This document shows, in pieces, positions 44,201 to 56,165 of a stretch of 64,000 bases of DNA. The position numbers and the translations under genes were made by a program. The notes under the pieces are model-generated. The model was not told the origin of the DNA. It was given only the letters and a program-made list of their open reading frames with translations, and ran no database searches. Source of the DNA: Antilocapra americana. Its lineage: Eukaryota; Chordata; Mammalia; Artiodactyla; Antilocapridae. Position 1 is the stretch's first letter, and each line of letters begins with the position of its first letter. The stretch lies in contig ML664161.1 in the NCBI GenBank assembly GCA_007570785.1, forward strand, positions 46,662,745 to 46,726,744. The letters are read 5' to 3'.

Positions 44201-45786
44201 ATGAGTATTTTTAGTTGTATGCAAAACTATTAAGTTGTTTTCCATAGTGGTTGCATCATTTTACCTTCCAGTTAGCAATGAATAATAGTTCTTATTGCTC
44301 CACATCCTCAGCAGTATTTGGTTGTCTTTGATTTAGGCCATTTTAATAAGTATGCAGTGGGATTTTCATTTCCTTGATGGCATATAATGTAGAGCTTCTT
44401 TTCAATTACTTTTTTGTTATTTCTGCAACTTCTTTGGTGAGGTGTCTGTTAAGGTCTTTGGCCCATTTTTAATTGTTTTCTTATATTGTTGAGTGCTAAA
44501 AACTTTGGATAACAGTCTTTTATAAATTTTTCTTTTGAAAATTTTTTTTTCATTCTGTGACTTGTCTTCTCATTCCCTTCTCATTGTTTTTCAGTGAAGA
44601 AGTTTTTAATTTTAGTGAATTATTTATTTCATGAATTGTGTCTTTGGTGTTGTATCTAAAACTTCATCACCATACCCAAGGTTATCCAGGTTTTCACCTA
44701 TATTATCTCCTAATGAGTTTTACACTTTTCCATTTGAAGTTTAAGTCTGTGATCCATTTTGAGTTAATTTTTGTAAAAGGTATAAGGTCTGTGTCCAAAT
44801 TCATTTTTTTTGTCCAGTTTTTCCAGTACCACTTGTAGGAGGCTACCTTTGCTCCATTGTATTACCTTTGTTCCCTTTTTCAAGGATCAGTTGGCTTTAT
44901 TTATGTGAATCTATTTCCATGTTCTGCATTCTTTCCCACTGATCAACCTGTTTATTCTTTTGGCAATACCATACTGTCTTGATTGCCTTAGTTTTAATAG
45001 TAAGCCTTGAAGTCAAGTGATGTCAGTTCTTCAATTTTGTTCTTCTTCAATGTAGTGTTGGCTACTTTGGGTCTTTTGCCAAACCATATAAACAGTTTGT
45101 CAGTATCCATAAAACAATTTGCTAGGAATTTGAGTTGGATTACATTGAATTTATAGACTAAATTGAGAACAACTAACATCTAGATAATATTGAGTCTTTC
45201 TATCTAGGAACTCAACTATCTCTCCATTTAGTTTTTTTTATTTCTTTCATCAGAGTTTTGTTGTTTTCCTCATATAGACCTTGCATTTGTTTTGTTAGAA
45301 TTGTATTTAAGTATTTAGGGGGGTGCTAACATAAATGACATTTTTAATTTCAAATTCCACTGGTTCATTATTGGTAAAGGAAAATCAACTGACTTTAGCA
45401 TACTAACTCTGTATCCTGAAACCTCACTACAATCAATCACTTATTAGTCCCAATTCTGGGACTAATTTTTTTTTCAATTTCTATATAGACAGTCATGCCA
45501 CATATGAACAAAGACAGCTTTATGTTCCATCTCAATCTGTGTATATTTTATTCCTTTTTTTTTTTGCTTTGTTGAATTAGCAAGGACATTCAGCATATTG
45601 TTGAAAAGGAGTGATGAGAAGGGACACCCTTGCCTTGTACCTGATATTACTAAGGAAGATTTGAGTTTCTCACCATTAAGTATAATACTAGCCATAGGGT
45701 TTTACAGATAGTATATATCAAGTTGAGAAATTCTCCCTCTATTTGTAGTTTAATGAGAGTTTTTATTTTGCATAGGTATCATTTTC
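44201..45786 (-). mobile_element. Fossil L1M, ORF2 part with dead RT
   Basis: Reverse complement of L1M ORF2: 'tttggtgaggtgtctgttaa', 'tttggcccatttttaattg', 'tccattttgagttaattttt', 'tgatatgatcatgtgag'-type sequence follows later. Minus-strand codons 45695-45474 keep IILNGEKLKSSLVISGTRQGCP, the RT region before the catalytic motif. Where F-A-D-D is expected (45510-45521 region), the codons read F-I-C-G, so both catalytic aspartates are lost. Confidence 0.88.
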
Positions 45787-45880
45787 ATTGTTATTCAGTT
45801 GCTCAGTTTTGTTCAACTCTTTGTGACCCCATGGACTGCAGCACTCCAGACTTCCCTGTCCTTCACCATCTCCCAGAGAT
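45787..45880 (-). mobile_element. Short BovB 3' end inside L1M
   Basis: 'attcagttgctcagttttgt', 'gaccccatggactgcagcac', 'ccttcaccatctcccagag' is the BovB 3' terminus in reverse. The L1M reads on afterwards ('gttttgtcaaatgctttttc'). Confidence 0.8.
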
Positions 45881-46275
45881 AATGAGTTTTGTCAAATGCT
45901 TTTTCTGCATTTATTGATATGATCATGTGAGTTTTTTCTTTTTTTTTTTTTTTTGGTCTGTTGATACAGTGGATTATGTTAATTGATTTTCAAAAGTTGA
46001 ATCAGCCTTATATGCCTGATATAAATCCTTCTTGGTTGTATGTATTTATGCATTGTTGAATTTTATTTGCTAATATTTTGTTAAAGATTTTTTCCATTGA
46101 TATTCATGAGAGATATTAATTGGTAGTTTCCTTTTCTTGTAATGTCTTTGTTTGGTTTTGGTGTTAGGGTAAGACTAACCTCACAGAATGAGTTGAGAAG
46201 TATTTTCTCAACTTGCATCCTGAGATTTTAGAGAATTGGTATAATGTCTCCCTTAAAGCTACTGAGTTTTTTGAT
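45881..46275 (-). mobile_element. Fossil L1M, upstream ORF2 part
   Basis: 'tttctgcatttattgatatg', 'ggattatgttaattgatttt', 'ttcatgagagatattaattg', 'cttttcttgtaatgtctttg', 'gagaattggtataatgtctc' continue the same L1 ORF2 in reverse. A T run at 45938-45954 has expanded inside it. Confidence 0.85.
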
Positions 46276-47084
46276 GCATTAACCACCATATTTGTTTGAT
46301 CATGAGAACTATCAGGAACAATGTGTAAAAATTCAAGTTTCCAGAGTATACTCTGTCTGCTAAATCAGTTTCTCCAGCTAACTAACCTGGTAATCTGTAA
46401 TTTTAACAAGCAAACCAAGGTAATTATTAAGAGGTAACAAATTTGGAAAACAGTGCATTAGAGAATATTGCTTAGAAGGCAAAAGCCATGAGTATAAACA
46501 CCTTCTCTATAGAGAAGGCACTTCAGGTGGATGTGTTGGTCCAAGGTGATGCTCTCATTGAACATGAACTTTGAATCACAATAAATTTATCTCCAAATTC
46601 ATAGAATATTAATGAAAATTTGCCTTCTATTGGTTCTCATCTTTGTTTTTGAAGAACTGCATTAAAATCGCTGTCCCAGTGTTACTGTAGTCACTTTTTT
46701 TTTACAGTACTTCTTGATGTAGAAAGAGAAAGTTAAATTAACTTTACAAGCCTCATGAAAGGCTTTAAGCAACACACATGGCCAATTAACAGTATATGCT
46801 GTGTAGACTCCAGTGACTGCATCCGCAATAGATAATTTATGTAACAATGAAAAGAGAGGCCAATTCCATTTCTTTTCTAGGTCTAAGAACAGAGGAGTGA
46901 TTGATGCTATCGACTATAGGTACCTTCATTTTTATTTGTATCTTTATCCATTTTATAGCAAAAATATCTTCATCATCTGAAAAATCTCAACCTTTCTATT
47001 ATTTTCAAAAATAATAATATAAACATTATAAAAGAGATTACTGTTGTCATGAAAATAATATGTGGTTTATGAATTCAAAACTAT
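46276..47084. other. Unassigned sequence
   Basis: About 810 bases with no recognised element. Confidence 0.45.
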
Positions 47085-47225
47085 ACCTTATTCCAGTTAC
47101 TATTTACCTTGTAATTTGTTTTATGACTTTGAATTGTTTATTCAATTTCTCAGAGCCTCAGTTTAGTCATATTTATAATGGAGGTATAACACCTCCCTAC
47201 ATGGAGAATAACTGAGATGAACCAT
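47085..47225 (+). mobile_element. MIR SINE 3' part
   Basis: 'tcaatttctcagagcctcag', 'tttagtcatatttataatgg', 'aggtataacacctccctaca' match MIR core sequence. Confidence 0.6.
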
Positions 47226-47227
47226 GT

Positions 47228-47670
47228 GTTGTGGACTGGATTGCTCCCCAGTCTTTATTCTCTTCCACCGTGTGGTCTTGCAATGCACAAGAATGGGTGG
47301 CATACACTTGTTACCCACTGATCTGGGCTTCATCCTGCAACTCATTTTGGTGGATGGAATGAGGGCAGGTATGACTGTGTGTCAGTTTTAAGCTAAGGCC
47401 TTAAGAGAAACCTTAGAGCTTATTTTTTCACACTTATGATCTGTCATGAAAATAGCATGCCCTGAGAACTCATTGTCCCTTCAACCTAGAATGATCTATA
47501 ATGAATATAGGTGGAGAAATCCTGAAACTCCAAACTTCAACCTGAAGCAAAGATGACTTAGCCAACTCACAGACACATTAGCAAGAAAAGTAAATACTCT
47601 TAAATCACTGAGTTTGGGGTAATTTGGGAGGCAAGATTATACAGTACCAATGATGGCTAATTTATTATGT
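47228..47670 (+). mobile_element. Old MLT1-type LTR
   Basis: 'gttgtggactggattgctcc' at the left and 'aaatcactgagtttggggta', 'atttgggaggcaagattata' at the right fit an old MaLR LTR; the middle is diverged. Confidence 0.5.
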
Positions 47671-47834
47671 AAGACCTTTGACTTAGTGGGCTTATACAAG
47701 TATTAAATCTCCTCTTAAATATTTGGTCATTTAGTATCATTTGAATTTAAAATATAAGAATATACAGAGCAAAAATAATATAAATATAGTCACTAAATAG
47801 GTATCTACTATTATCAGAGTGATGATGGACAAAG

Positions 47835-48012
47835 TTCAGTTCAATTCAGTCACTCAGTCGTGTCCGACTCTGTGACCCCATGAACCGCAGCACGCCAGGC
47901 CTCCCTGTCCATCACCAACTCCCAGAGTCCACCCAAACCCATATCCATCGAGTCAGTGATGTTATCCAGCTATCTCATCCTCTGTCTTCCCCTTCTCCTC
48001 CTGCCCCCAATC
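47835..48012 (-). mobile_element. BovB LINE, short 3' fragment
   Basis: 'tcagtcactcagtcgtgtcc' to 'ccttctcctcctgcccccaa' is the last ~178 bases of BovB in reverse. Low divergence suggests a recent, strongly truncated insertion. Confidence 0.9.
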
Positions 48013-48868
48013 CAAATGCATAGAATACACAAGTATTAGGAGCATGTAGGAGGTGAGTGGGATACTAAGAACTTTTAAAAGAGAGTTGGCATAGAATTGA
48101 AACGGAAACTATAAAGAAGGACAAATAAAGAAAAAAATCTAAAGAAGGTAAAAGAAGCAATTCTTTGCCTACTAGGAAATAAAATTTATTTTGGAAAATG
48201 TTTCATTCAGATTTTACTTACTTTGCTAAGATACTATGGAAGCATTAAAGACAGGAGTTTATTTGCCCACTGGGAAGATCAGACCCACCACCATATAAGC
48301 CAGCAGAGTAGTGATGTAGCACACAAGAAGTGTGGCAGCAAATGAGAAAATGAATACAAACCACCTAGCCAGTGTCTAGCACAGAGCAAATGTTCCATAT
48401 GCTTTCCATGCTGTTCTCCTGGCTCGACACAGAAATATTGGCAGTTTCTTCCCAGTCAGGAATGAAGTTTCTTTTCTGACTGTGACTCCTTAAACATGGG
48501 GTCAATATTTTACTAGTCTTTGTGTTCTCAGTGTTTCATATATTAATAAGAGACACGCATATAGAGAAAGCAGTCTACAAACTGCAGGTGAAGAGGCAAA
48601 AATCTCTAACATGACTTGAATTTACCAATTACAATATTTACCCTGTAAGATTACAAAAAATTCATTCTCTTTAATTCATCATTGAAGTTGGTTTATGCTC
48701 TTTCTAAACTTCGTTTTGACACTTGTAATTGACCTCGAAATTTCTGTTTTCTGATACTGTGCTTCATCTATTTGTCAAATAAAAAACACTCCATTCACAC
48801 AGGAAAAACATCTTTAAATAAATACAAGATTTATTTGCTTGATTAAGGTATGTGTTTCACCTGGACAT
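48013..48868. other. Unassigned sequence
   Basis: About 860 bases. 'cagtgtctagcacagagcaa' near 48372 could be a MIR tail. Nothing else recognised. Confidence 0.4.
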
Positions 48869-48880
48869 AAAAGGAAAGAA

Positions 48881-48991
48881 TGAGGGGCTTTCCTGGTGGC
48901 GCAGTGGTTGAGACTTCACCTTCCAATGCAGGAGGCATGTGTTCAAACCCTGGTCATTGAATTAAGATCCCACATGCTATGAGATGTGGCC
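48881..48991 (+). mobile_element. CHR/ART2-like tRNA-Glu SINE with TSD
   Basis: Begins 'ggggctttcctggtggcgcagtggttgag', typical of the older cetartiodactyl tRNA-Glu SINEs rather than Bov-tA, and ends 'atgctatgagatgtggcc' without a BovB-type tail. Flanks 'aaaaggaaagaa' (48869-48880) and 'aaaaggtaagaa' (48992-49003) match at 11 of 12. Confidence 0.8.
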
Positions 48992-49157
48992 AAAAGGTAA
49001 GAAAAAAGTTTGCTTCTTATAAAAAGGAACTAGTGAGTTGGACATTCTTCAGTCTTGTGCATCTGTAAAACAGAAGCCAAAGAGCTCGGGTCTTGCCTTA
49101 TATGAATCCTGCAAGGTACCTTATAGAACACTGATTATGATTTAAGTAATGTGTGCG

Positions 49158-49342
49158 TGTTAGTTGCTGAGTTGAGGAGTTTGCCAGGATCCTCTGTCCA
49201 TGGAATTCTCTAGGAATTCGACAGTGGCTACTGTAGTGGGGAGCCATTCCCTTTTCTAGGGGAGCTTCCAGACCCAGGGATTGAACCTGGGTCTTCTGCA
49301 TTGCAGACAGATTCTTTATCATCTGAGCCACCAGGGAAGCCC
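49158..49342 (-). mobile_element. Bov-tA SINE with internal deletion and TSD
   Basis: Tail 'tgttagttgctgag' joins directly to 'ttgaggagtttgccaggatc', so part of the tail is missing. Head ends 'gagccaccagggaagccc'. Flanks 'aatgtgtgcg' (49148-49157) and 'aatttgtgcg' (49343-49352) match at 9 of 10. Confidence 0.85.
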
Positions 49343-49352
49343 AATTTGTGCG

Positions 49353-52009
49353 CTGCATTTCTCTCAGACATGTAGAGGACGCAAAGAAGAATAAGACAAC
49401 CTCTCTTTTCTCAGTGACATTATACTGTTGGAAGGAGTGCTGGAAAGACATACAAAGACCAAAACACAGGAAATGAAGGTAAAGGCCATAAATGACTTTA
49501 AAGCAGAAACAGCATTTTACTTTTAAAGAAGGTCCCAGAGAAACCATGTGCCTGCAGCCAAAACAAGCCAAGGAAATAAAAGAATTTACCTAAATCATTG
49601 CTTAGCTTTTCACTTAGAAACTTGGCCAGAGTTAAGTGTGAAAGTTTCAATTTGAATATGTCCTATCTTTGTGGAGGTTCTGAGTGTTCAGCTGGTAAAT
49701 ACGGAGGAGCATTTTCTGGATACTTTAGCAGCCAAACAGTATATTAATCTGAAGTGTTAATGAGTTCTTTAGGAGTTCTCCTGAGCATACCTTCAATACT
49801 AGAGTATCAAAGGCATTCATGTCAGCCGATTCCATCCTGGAGCCTGGCGTTAGGAATCAGGAAGGTTTTTATCTGATCAGGGGAGAGAGAAGAGCACAAG
49901 CATTTCTGGATTTGTGGGTTTGTCGAACTGGAGGCTGTTTGTCTGTGAGACATGGCCACTGTCTGGACCAATGCTGTGATTAGATTAAAATGAGGATGCT
50001 TTAATGTTGATGTTCATTATTTAAGCATTTTCCCTGATTTCCTTTTATATATCACTCTTCTTCCTAAATTCAAATTGTTTATCCCTTATTTTAGGAGTTT
50101 TGTCACTGGCTAATGAAAAATAAACCATTAATGAAAAATAAGAACTACAATTGTCAGTCAAATAGATATTGAGCTTACAATGGAACAGATTTGTATATGT
50201 GTCAAAACCCATTTATTTTTTATATCCTCAAAGAACAGAATAAAAATAAAGGAATATGAGATACTAAGATAAAAAAGAATTTCATAGCCACATTCAAGGC
50301 TGTGAATTTTCCATTTCTAAATTTAGTTCACTTGTCCTGTCCCTTACTGCTTGGGTCTAACTTTAGCCTTGATGAGAAATTATTTTCTTCTTTAGAAATT
50401 AAAACAAAAATAACAACCTTCACCCAACTGCTCCTAAACAGTATATACTGGATCCAGTTGATGCAGGCTCACAAAATTTTGCAAATCGTTAATCATTATC
50501 ACTATTTAAATTATACAGATTAAAAATTAAGAAGATTATACTAAACGCAAAGGTAGTACATATCCTAACCTCATCCCTTTCTCAGGATATTACTGACTTA
50601 AGATTACTTACATCTTCAAATGTGGAAAAGCTATTTAATGGTGTGCTACTGCATACATCCTTCCAAGTCCGAATTCAGTGATGTCATGTTGGTAGAAGCC
50701 AGCCATGGTGAGAGTATTTACATCACGGAAATTGATACGTGCTATGATAAAGGTTTGATTGATTGTTTTGTTGATCGTCTAGGCTTAAGAAAATGCCTAG
50801 AGGAAGAAACTGTTAATAATGATGATTAAACTTAAAAGTGTATCATGTCTAGTGCTGAAGGTGAAAGAGGGTTGAATTTTATGCTTAGAATTTGTACAAA
50901 AGTGAGAATTAATGTAATTGCACATCACATATCACATTTAATAATAAATATTTTGAGAAAGTAATGACTGGACTCTTTGTCAAATAATGAGTGAACTTTC
51001 CCCATAGGTTGGTTATGGAGAAAAGACTTTGGCAAACATTAATGGAAGCATTCTGTGAGAATCGCTTGGCTGTGTAATTTATAATAACAGTATTTTGTAT
51101 GTTATTTTTCATAAATTTTATGTCACACATCTTGTAACAAACTCACATAAAATTATGTTCATGTATTTATGTGCACATTCTTCCCCTGAGAACTGCTCAT
51201 TAAACATTTACTACACACTACTGCAAAAGATTACCTGAAAGAAAAAAAAAATTATCCTTCCACTTACAATTTTGAATATTTAAATAAAATACTTCTTAGC
51301 CAAATCATTATTAAGCTGGGGAATTCTTTAATTGTTTTGCTTTGGGGAAAAATAAGGCACAAGGGAAGGAAAGAAAACATCTGTGGATTAAAAACAGCAT
51401 TTAAAAAGCACTGAACCAGTGACCCCTCAAGGTGGTGTTTAGTTCTTAACTAAGTGACACTGGTGGCTCAAGTGTGACTGGATTGAAAATTAGATTCAGT
51501 ACAAGTTTTTTTTCCCCCTCAGTATTTATTGCCTTTCTCATGAAACATGACACTATTTTAAAGGTTTTAAATTTTGAACCCCACCCCCACCCTGGAGTTT
51601 GACTCAAAGCTTTTACACCTGGGATGGGATTTCAGAGGATGAGGGGTTCTCCTCATCCAGTTCATCCACTGGAGGGATATGGGAAAATCTGACATTTGTG
51701 CTTCAGAGAAAAAAATCAAAGCGAAAACAAGTGGTTAAGCAATAGACCAGTTCTTTCAGGCAAGGTAATCAATACAGAATGCAGGTAACAATATTATTTA
51801 TTATCTATTTTTAAGAGTAAGGTATAATGTCTGGCCTATAGCTGACTCTGAACAAGAATGCCAATTAATCTGTCAACCTAAACATGTATATTAATTTGGG
51901 GGACTAACCTTGACATGATTAAACTTTGAGAATCACATTTAATTAATGATATTTGGAGACTATGACAACAAGAGCCAAACTTATTTTTGCATTAATTTAA
52001 TTCACTATG
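49353..52009. other. Large unassigned block
   Basis: About 2.65 kb. 49370-49430 may be an L2 fragment. A 69-codon frame at 50620-50829 and one of 73 codons at 50302-50523 have no domain I recognise. GC-poor, without CpG clusters. Confidence 0.4.
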
Positions 52010-52555
52010 TTGACTATTCATTCAATAAACCATCCCCAAACTTAGTGACTTAAGATAATGTTTTAGCATGCCTCACAATTCTGTGGTCTGGTTGTGGAAT
52101 GCTTATGCTGCTCTTACTTGACATCACTTGTGCTTTTCATTCATCTGAGAGGTCTTCTGAGTTGGAGCTAGAGGGTTTAATGTGTCCTCATCTATGTATC
52201 TGAAATGGCTGAAGGCTGGGACCTTTCTTTCCATAGAGTCTCTTATTATTCTTGTATTAGCCCAGTCTGAGCTTTTTTTAATGGTGGCTGGGTTTGGGCT
52301 CAAGAGGTAAAGTGGAAGCTGCCAGTCTTTTATATTTCATAGGCTTAGAATTGACAAAACTTTACTTCTGCTATGTTTTATTGATCAAACAAGCCACATG
52401 TCCAGTATAGATATATAAAGACAGAGTAAATGGATGCTTTCTCTTTATAGGAAGAGCTGCAAAGTTGCATTGCAAAGGTTCATGTGAAGATTATTGTCAC
52501 TTTCTACAGTCAACCTCTGTCACATCCTCTGGAACATCTATGAAGTTGGTTTGAT
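52010..52555 (-). mobile_element. Old MLT1-type LTR
   Basis: Reverse orientation: 'ccatccccaaacttagtgac', 'ttctgtggtctggttgtgga', 'gaaggctgggacctttct', 'atggtggctgggtttgggct', 'gtggaagctgccagtctttt' fit a MaLR LTR of the same type as 55632-56165. Confidence 0.55.
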
Positions 52556-52597
52556 AATATTCTTTTATTTGTGAGTTTCTATTGTTAGTTCTTGTTG

Positions 52598-52796
52598 TTC
52601 GTCACTCAGTCATGTCTGACTCTTTGCGGCTCCCTGACTGTAGCCCACCAGGCTCCTCTGTCCATGGAATTTTCTAGGCAAGAATACTGGAGTGGGTGGC
52701 TATTTCCTTCTCCAGGGGATCTTCTCAACCCAGGGATTGAACCTGGGTTGCCTGCATTGTAGGCAGATTGTTTACTGGCTGAGCCACCAGGGAACA
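52598..52796 (-). mobile_element. Bov-tA SINE
   Basis: Complete in reverse: tail 'cgtcactcagtcatgtctga', core 'gcaagaatactggagtgggt', B-box 'gggattgaacctgggtt', head 'gagccaccagggaa'. Confidence 0.9.
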
Positions 52797-53576
52797 TAAT
52801 CAGCTCTCCTACAAATGTTGTCTGAAAGATGTATATTAAATAACAAAATTTTCAATTTTTAAAGTATGTGGCATCTTAAGAATAAATTGTTCTGGCTAAT
52901 AGACAAGATTGATTCAGTAGTCACCTTTTGATAAAGTACAAAATGTACATTTGCATTAAGTTTAAGTTTCTGACACTGCTGATCATGTAAAGCTAGCTCT
53001 TGGTGATTTTATAGCTTAGTACTTGGCAGACTGAAATGTCCTTTCTGCCCAAACTAGTTAGAAATTTCTATGCTTGGAATTTGCCTACCATTACTCCCTT
53101 TTCTAAAAGCCAAATTGCCTGATCTTTTAAATACGAGAAAACTGTCATTGCATTGGCTTGAATGTATTTTGAATATTTTCTTAAGAAAAATTTTAAGAGT
53201 AAAAGAGAAATCTGGAGATGGATAGAGTTCTGAAGTGTGTGTGGTGAGAGTTGCCATGGATGGGATCTTTTTATCAGAATGAAATTTCTGTTCCTGTTGC
53301 CTGTAAAGTTTTGGGTCCTGGATCACACTCCTGAGGTATACAGGAAAATCAAGACCACTGAGGCAGAATGCTAAGGTGCTTGTTACAGGGAGACAGAAGA
53401 TAACTCGTTTCTTTTCTGGGAGGGAGTCAGTGAGTGGATAGGAGCAATCAGAACTGGACTCAGATGTAGTGTCTTATTAATTGATGTGTACCAGGCATTT
53501 TAAAACACAGATGTTTTGATGCCACAGTCCACATAACTGTCTACAGGAGGATTTTACTGCAGGAGCTCAGAACACA
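52797..53576. other. Unassigned sequence
   Basis: About 780 bases with no recognised element. The minus-strand 90-codon frame (53054-53326) has no domain. Confidence 0.4.
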
Positions 53577-53659
53577 GGGAAGTTTTGGGCTCCGACAGAC
53601 TTGCCTTAGATGACTGGTTCTACCCCACTTTGAGATGCTGGGTAAGTTATCTCATTTTT

Positions 53660-54136
53660 TTTTTTTTTCAGTTCAGTCAGTTCAGTCGCTCAGTCATTTC
53701 TGACTCTTTGCGACCCCATGGACTGCAGCACACTAGGATTCCCTGTCCATTACCAACTCTCGGAGCTTGCTTAAACTCATGTCTATTGAGTCGGTGATGC
53801 CATCCAACCCTCTCATCCTCTGTTGTCCCCTTCTCCTCCCACCTTCAATCTTTCCCAGCATCAAGGTCTTTTCCAATGAGTCAGTTCTTTGCATCAGGTG
53901 GCCAGAGTATTGGAGTTTCAGCGTCTGCATTGTCCTTCAATACTCAGGACTGATCTCCTTTAGGATGGACTGGTTTGATCCCCTTGCAGTCCAAGGGACT
54001 CTCAAGAGTCATCTCCAACACCACAGTTCAAAAACATCAATTCTTCGGTGCTCAGCTTTCTTGATAGTCCAATTCTCACATCCATACATGACTACCAGAA
54101 AAACCATAGCTTGACTAGACTTACCTTTGTTGGCAG
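53660..54136 (-). mobile_element. BovB LINE 3' fragment inside MIR
   Basis: A T run followed by 'cagttcagtcagttcagtcg' marks the BovB 3' end at the left. The fragment extends to 'acttacctttgttggcag'. Minus-strand codons 53930-53733 keep [21 protein letters not shown]. Strong 5' truncation. Confidence 0.92.
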
Positions 54137-54161
54137 TTCTTTCAGTCTAGAGATAACAAAT

Positions 54162-54274
54162 ACTGGAGTGGATTTCCATTCCTTTCTCCAGGGGATCTTC
54201 CTGACCCAGGGACTGCACATGGGTCTCCTGCATTGCAGGCAGATTCTTTACCATCTGAACCACCAGATGAGCCC
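54162..54274 (-). mobile_element. tRNA-head-only SINE monomer with TSD
   Basis: On the minus strand it starts with the tRNA-Glu-like head ('gctcatctggtggttcagat', B-box 'cccatgtgcagtccctgg') and stops at 'ccactccagta', without the Bov-A/BovB-like tail. Flanks 'tctagagataacaaat' (54146-54161) and 'tctagagataataaat' (54275-54290) match at 15 of 16, so both ends are real insertion ends. Confidence 0.78.
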
Positions 54275-54425
54275 TCTAGAGATAATAAATAATAGTAACA
54301 GTATCTACCTTGTTGTGATAGCAACAACAAAGGGTTGTTGTGAGTAGGAAGTGAAATATTGTCAGCAATTAGTACAGCAACTGTCTCCACTGAGTTCTGA
54401 ATAGCTTAAAGCTACAGTTATTATT

Positions 54426-55631
54426 AGCTATAATTAGACATTAAAATTAAAAACCCATAATTTTTTAGAAATTATAAAGCAAACATAAACCCAAATGAAA
54501 CTGTCAAAATGGATGCATGAGATATTATAGGCCACTATATTTATGTATGCTTTTCGAATATTTATTTATTTTGAATATAAATTTACATTTCTCTAATTTT
54601 TATTGCTGAGTGGGATTAGTTTAGCAAAATGGAAAATATGAAATCACCGTATCTACTTTAAATTCTGAATATCTCAGTTAGCTGTCTTGAAATACAGTCT
54701 TTGTGTTTGAAAATCCTCTGCCATAAAAGGTGTACACAGTCTTATGGAGCTGGGGAATGAGGGTTACACAGAGTTTTGCTTTTTTTTTTAGTAAATATTA
54801 GATCCCATTCATTTCTAAGTAAGAGATTTGTTCACTTCCTGATCTCTTGTTTGAATACTCTTTCAAGGCTTCTTTAATTGACTATTGTAGAGCCCTTTAG
54901 CTGATGCTTTTTCTTAGTTGTATAAAGCATAAAGAGGTTTATTCTGTAACCCTCCCATCTTACCTCACTAGATGTTGGACTGGTAGCATGAGAGCTTTCT
55001 AAAAACTACCAAAATTCCTGAAGTTTCTTGTACTGTAGCCCCATCATGTTCATAAAGTGCACTTCTGACATGAAAGTTTCTCTCTCCAAAGTCTTGTTTA
55101 TTCTTATTTGTATTTCCTGATCACTTTATTCCATATAAAATGATATTACCATGACAGAAAATAAAGATGGCTGATAAGGCAAAAACCACAGTGCAAACTA
55201 ATTATTCTCCAATTAAAATTAATTAATTAAAAAATAGTGGGAGTAGGTTTGGGCTTGAAGTAGGATTTTCATTTTCAGTCAGTCTGGTTATTCCATCTGA
55301 AATGTTCTTCATATCTCCAGGCATTTATTTACTTGAGCCAAAATGCATGCAAGAGAGGAATCTGCCAAGAGGAAATTTAGGGTTAATGTTCCCTGGGGAG
55401 AAATAGTGAGATGAAGATGACAGCATGATGCCTGGCCAAGGATCTTCAGCTGCTTCTTATTTAGAGTCTAAAGCAGAAACTGGGAGGCTTGCTTTCATGA
55501 CTGCATCTTTAGTATTTGGGCAGACATATGCTTGGAATTTATGTTCAAAAGTCCACACAGAATTAGGGATGTTGGTATTTTCCTCAGTTCTGTGTTGAAA
55601 TATATGAGGCTCTGATGAAGGAGAATTGTTT
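54426..55631. other. Unassigned block with a possible L1 tail
   Basis: About 1.2 kb. 55193-55245 ('ctaattattctccaattaaa', then an A/T-rich end) resembles the L1-BT 3' terminus seen at 12690-12727, but it is too short to be sure. Confidence 0.4.
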
Positions 55632-56165
55632 TTGCTATGTAGTGCTGTATAACAAACCACCCCAAAATAGAGGCTTAAAGCATTAACAGCATTTCTTTTG
55701 CTCACCTTTCTGCATTTTGTGCAGGGTTTGGCAGGGATAACTCATTGTTGCTCAACTAGGTGTCAGCTATGGCCTTTCTAAAGGTATAGCCTGGAAGGAT
55801 CTGAAGATCTCTCTTTTTACACATCTAGCAATTCATGCTGGTTGTAAGCTGGAACCTCAGCGAGAGCTCCTGGTGGAAACAAGCATCACTCTGTGTGACT
55901 TGTGTTTCCTCCCAATATGGTGGCTGGGTTATGAGTGCCAGGATTCTAAAGAGGAGTCAGGGGGAGGCTGTATCCCTTCCGTAATCTAGTCATGGAAGTC
56001 ACATAGCATCAATTGTTGCTTTACTCATTGCTCTGGACAGCCAGAAGCTTCCCAGGTTTAAGGGGAGGATACAGGGCATCTATTTCTTGATGAGAGAGTG
56101 GCAAAATCCTGGAAAAGCACATGGGACCAAAAGCAATGCTGTGACCAATTTTAAAAAATAGAAGC
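55632..56165 (-). mobile_element. Old MLT1-type LTR
   Basis: 'tgctgtataacaaaccaccc', 'caaaatagaggcttaaagca', 'atatggtggctgggttatga', 'ggaagtcacatagcatcaat', 'aggtttaaggggaggataca' are in the reverse orientation of a MaLR LTR. Confidence 0.62.

Larger units (their letters stand above)
53577..54425 (+). mobile_element. MIR SINE hosting two younger insertions
   Basis: MIR pieces: 53577-53657 ('ctaccccactttgagatgct', 'gggtaagttatctca'), 54137-54161 ('ttctttcagtctagagataa') and 54275-54425 ('aataatagtaacagtatcta', 'gggttgttgtgagtaggaag'). A BovB (about 53660-54136) and a tRNA-head SINE monomer (54162-54274) interrupt it. Confidence 0.6.

Noticed and set aside
50620..50829. Small open frame with a fairly complex protein sequence
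   Set aside because: Sixty-nine codons, no known family, no neighbouring exon or signals; length is compatible with chance.
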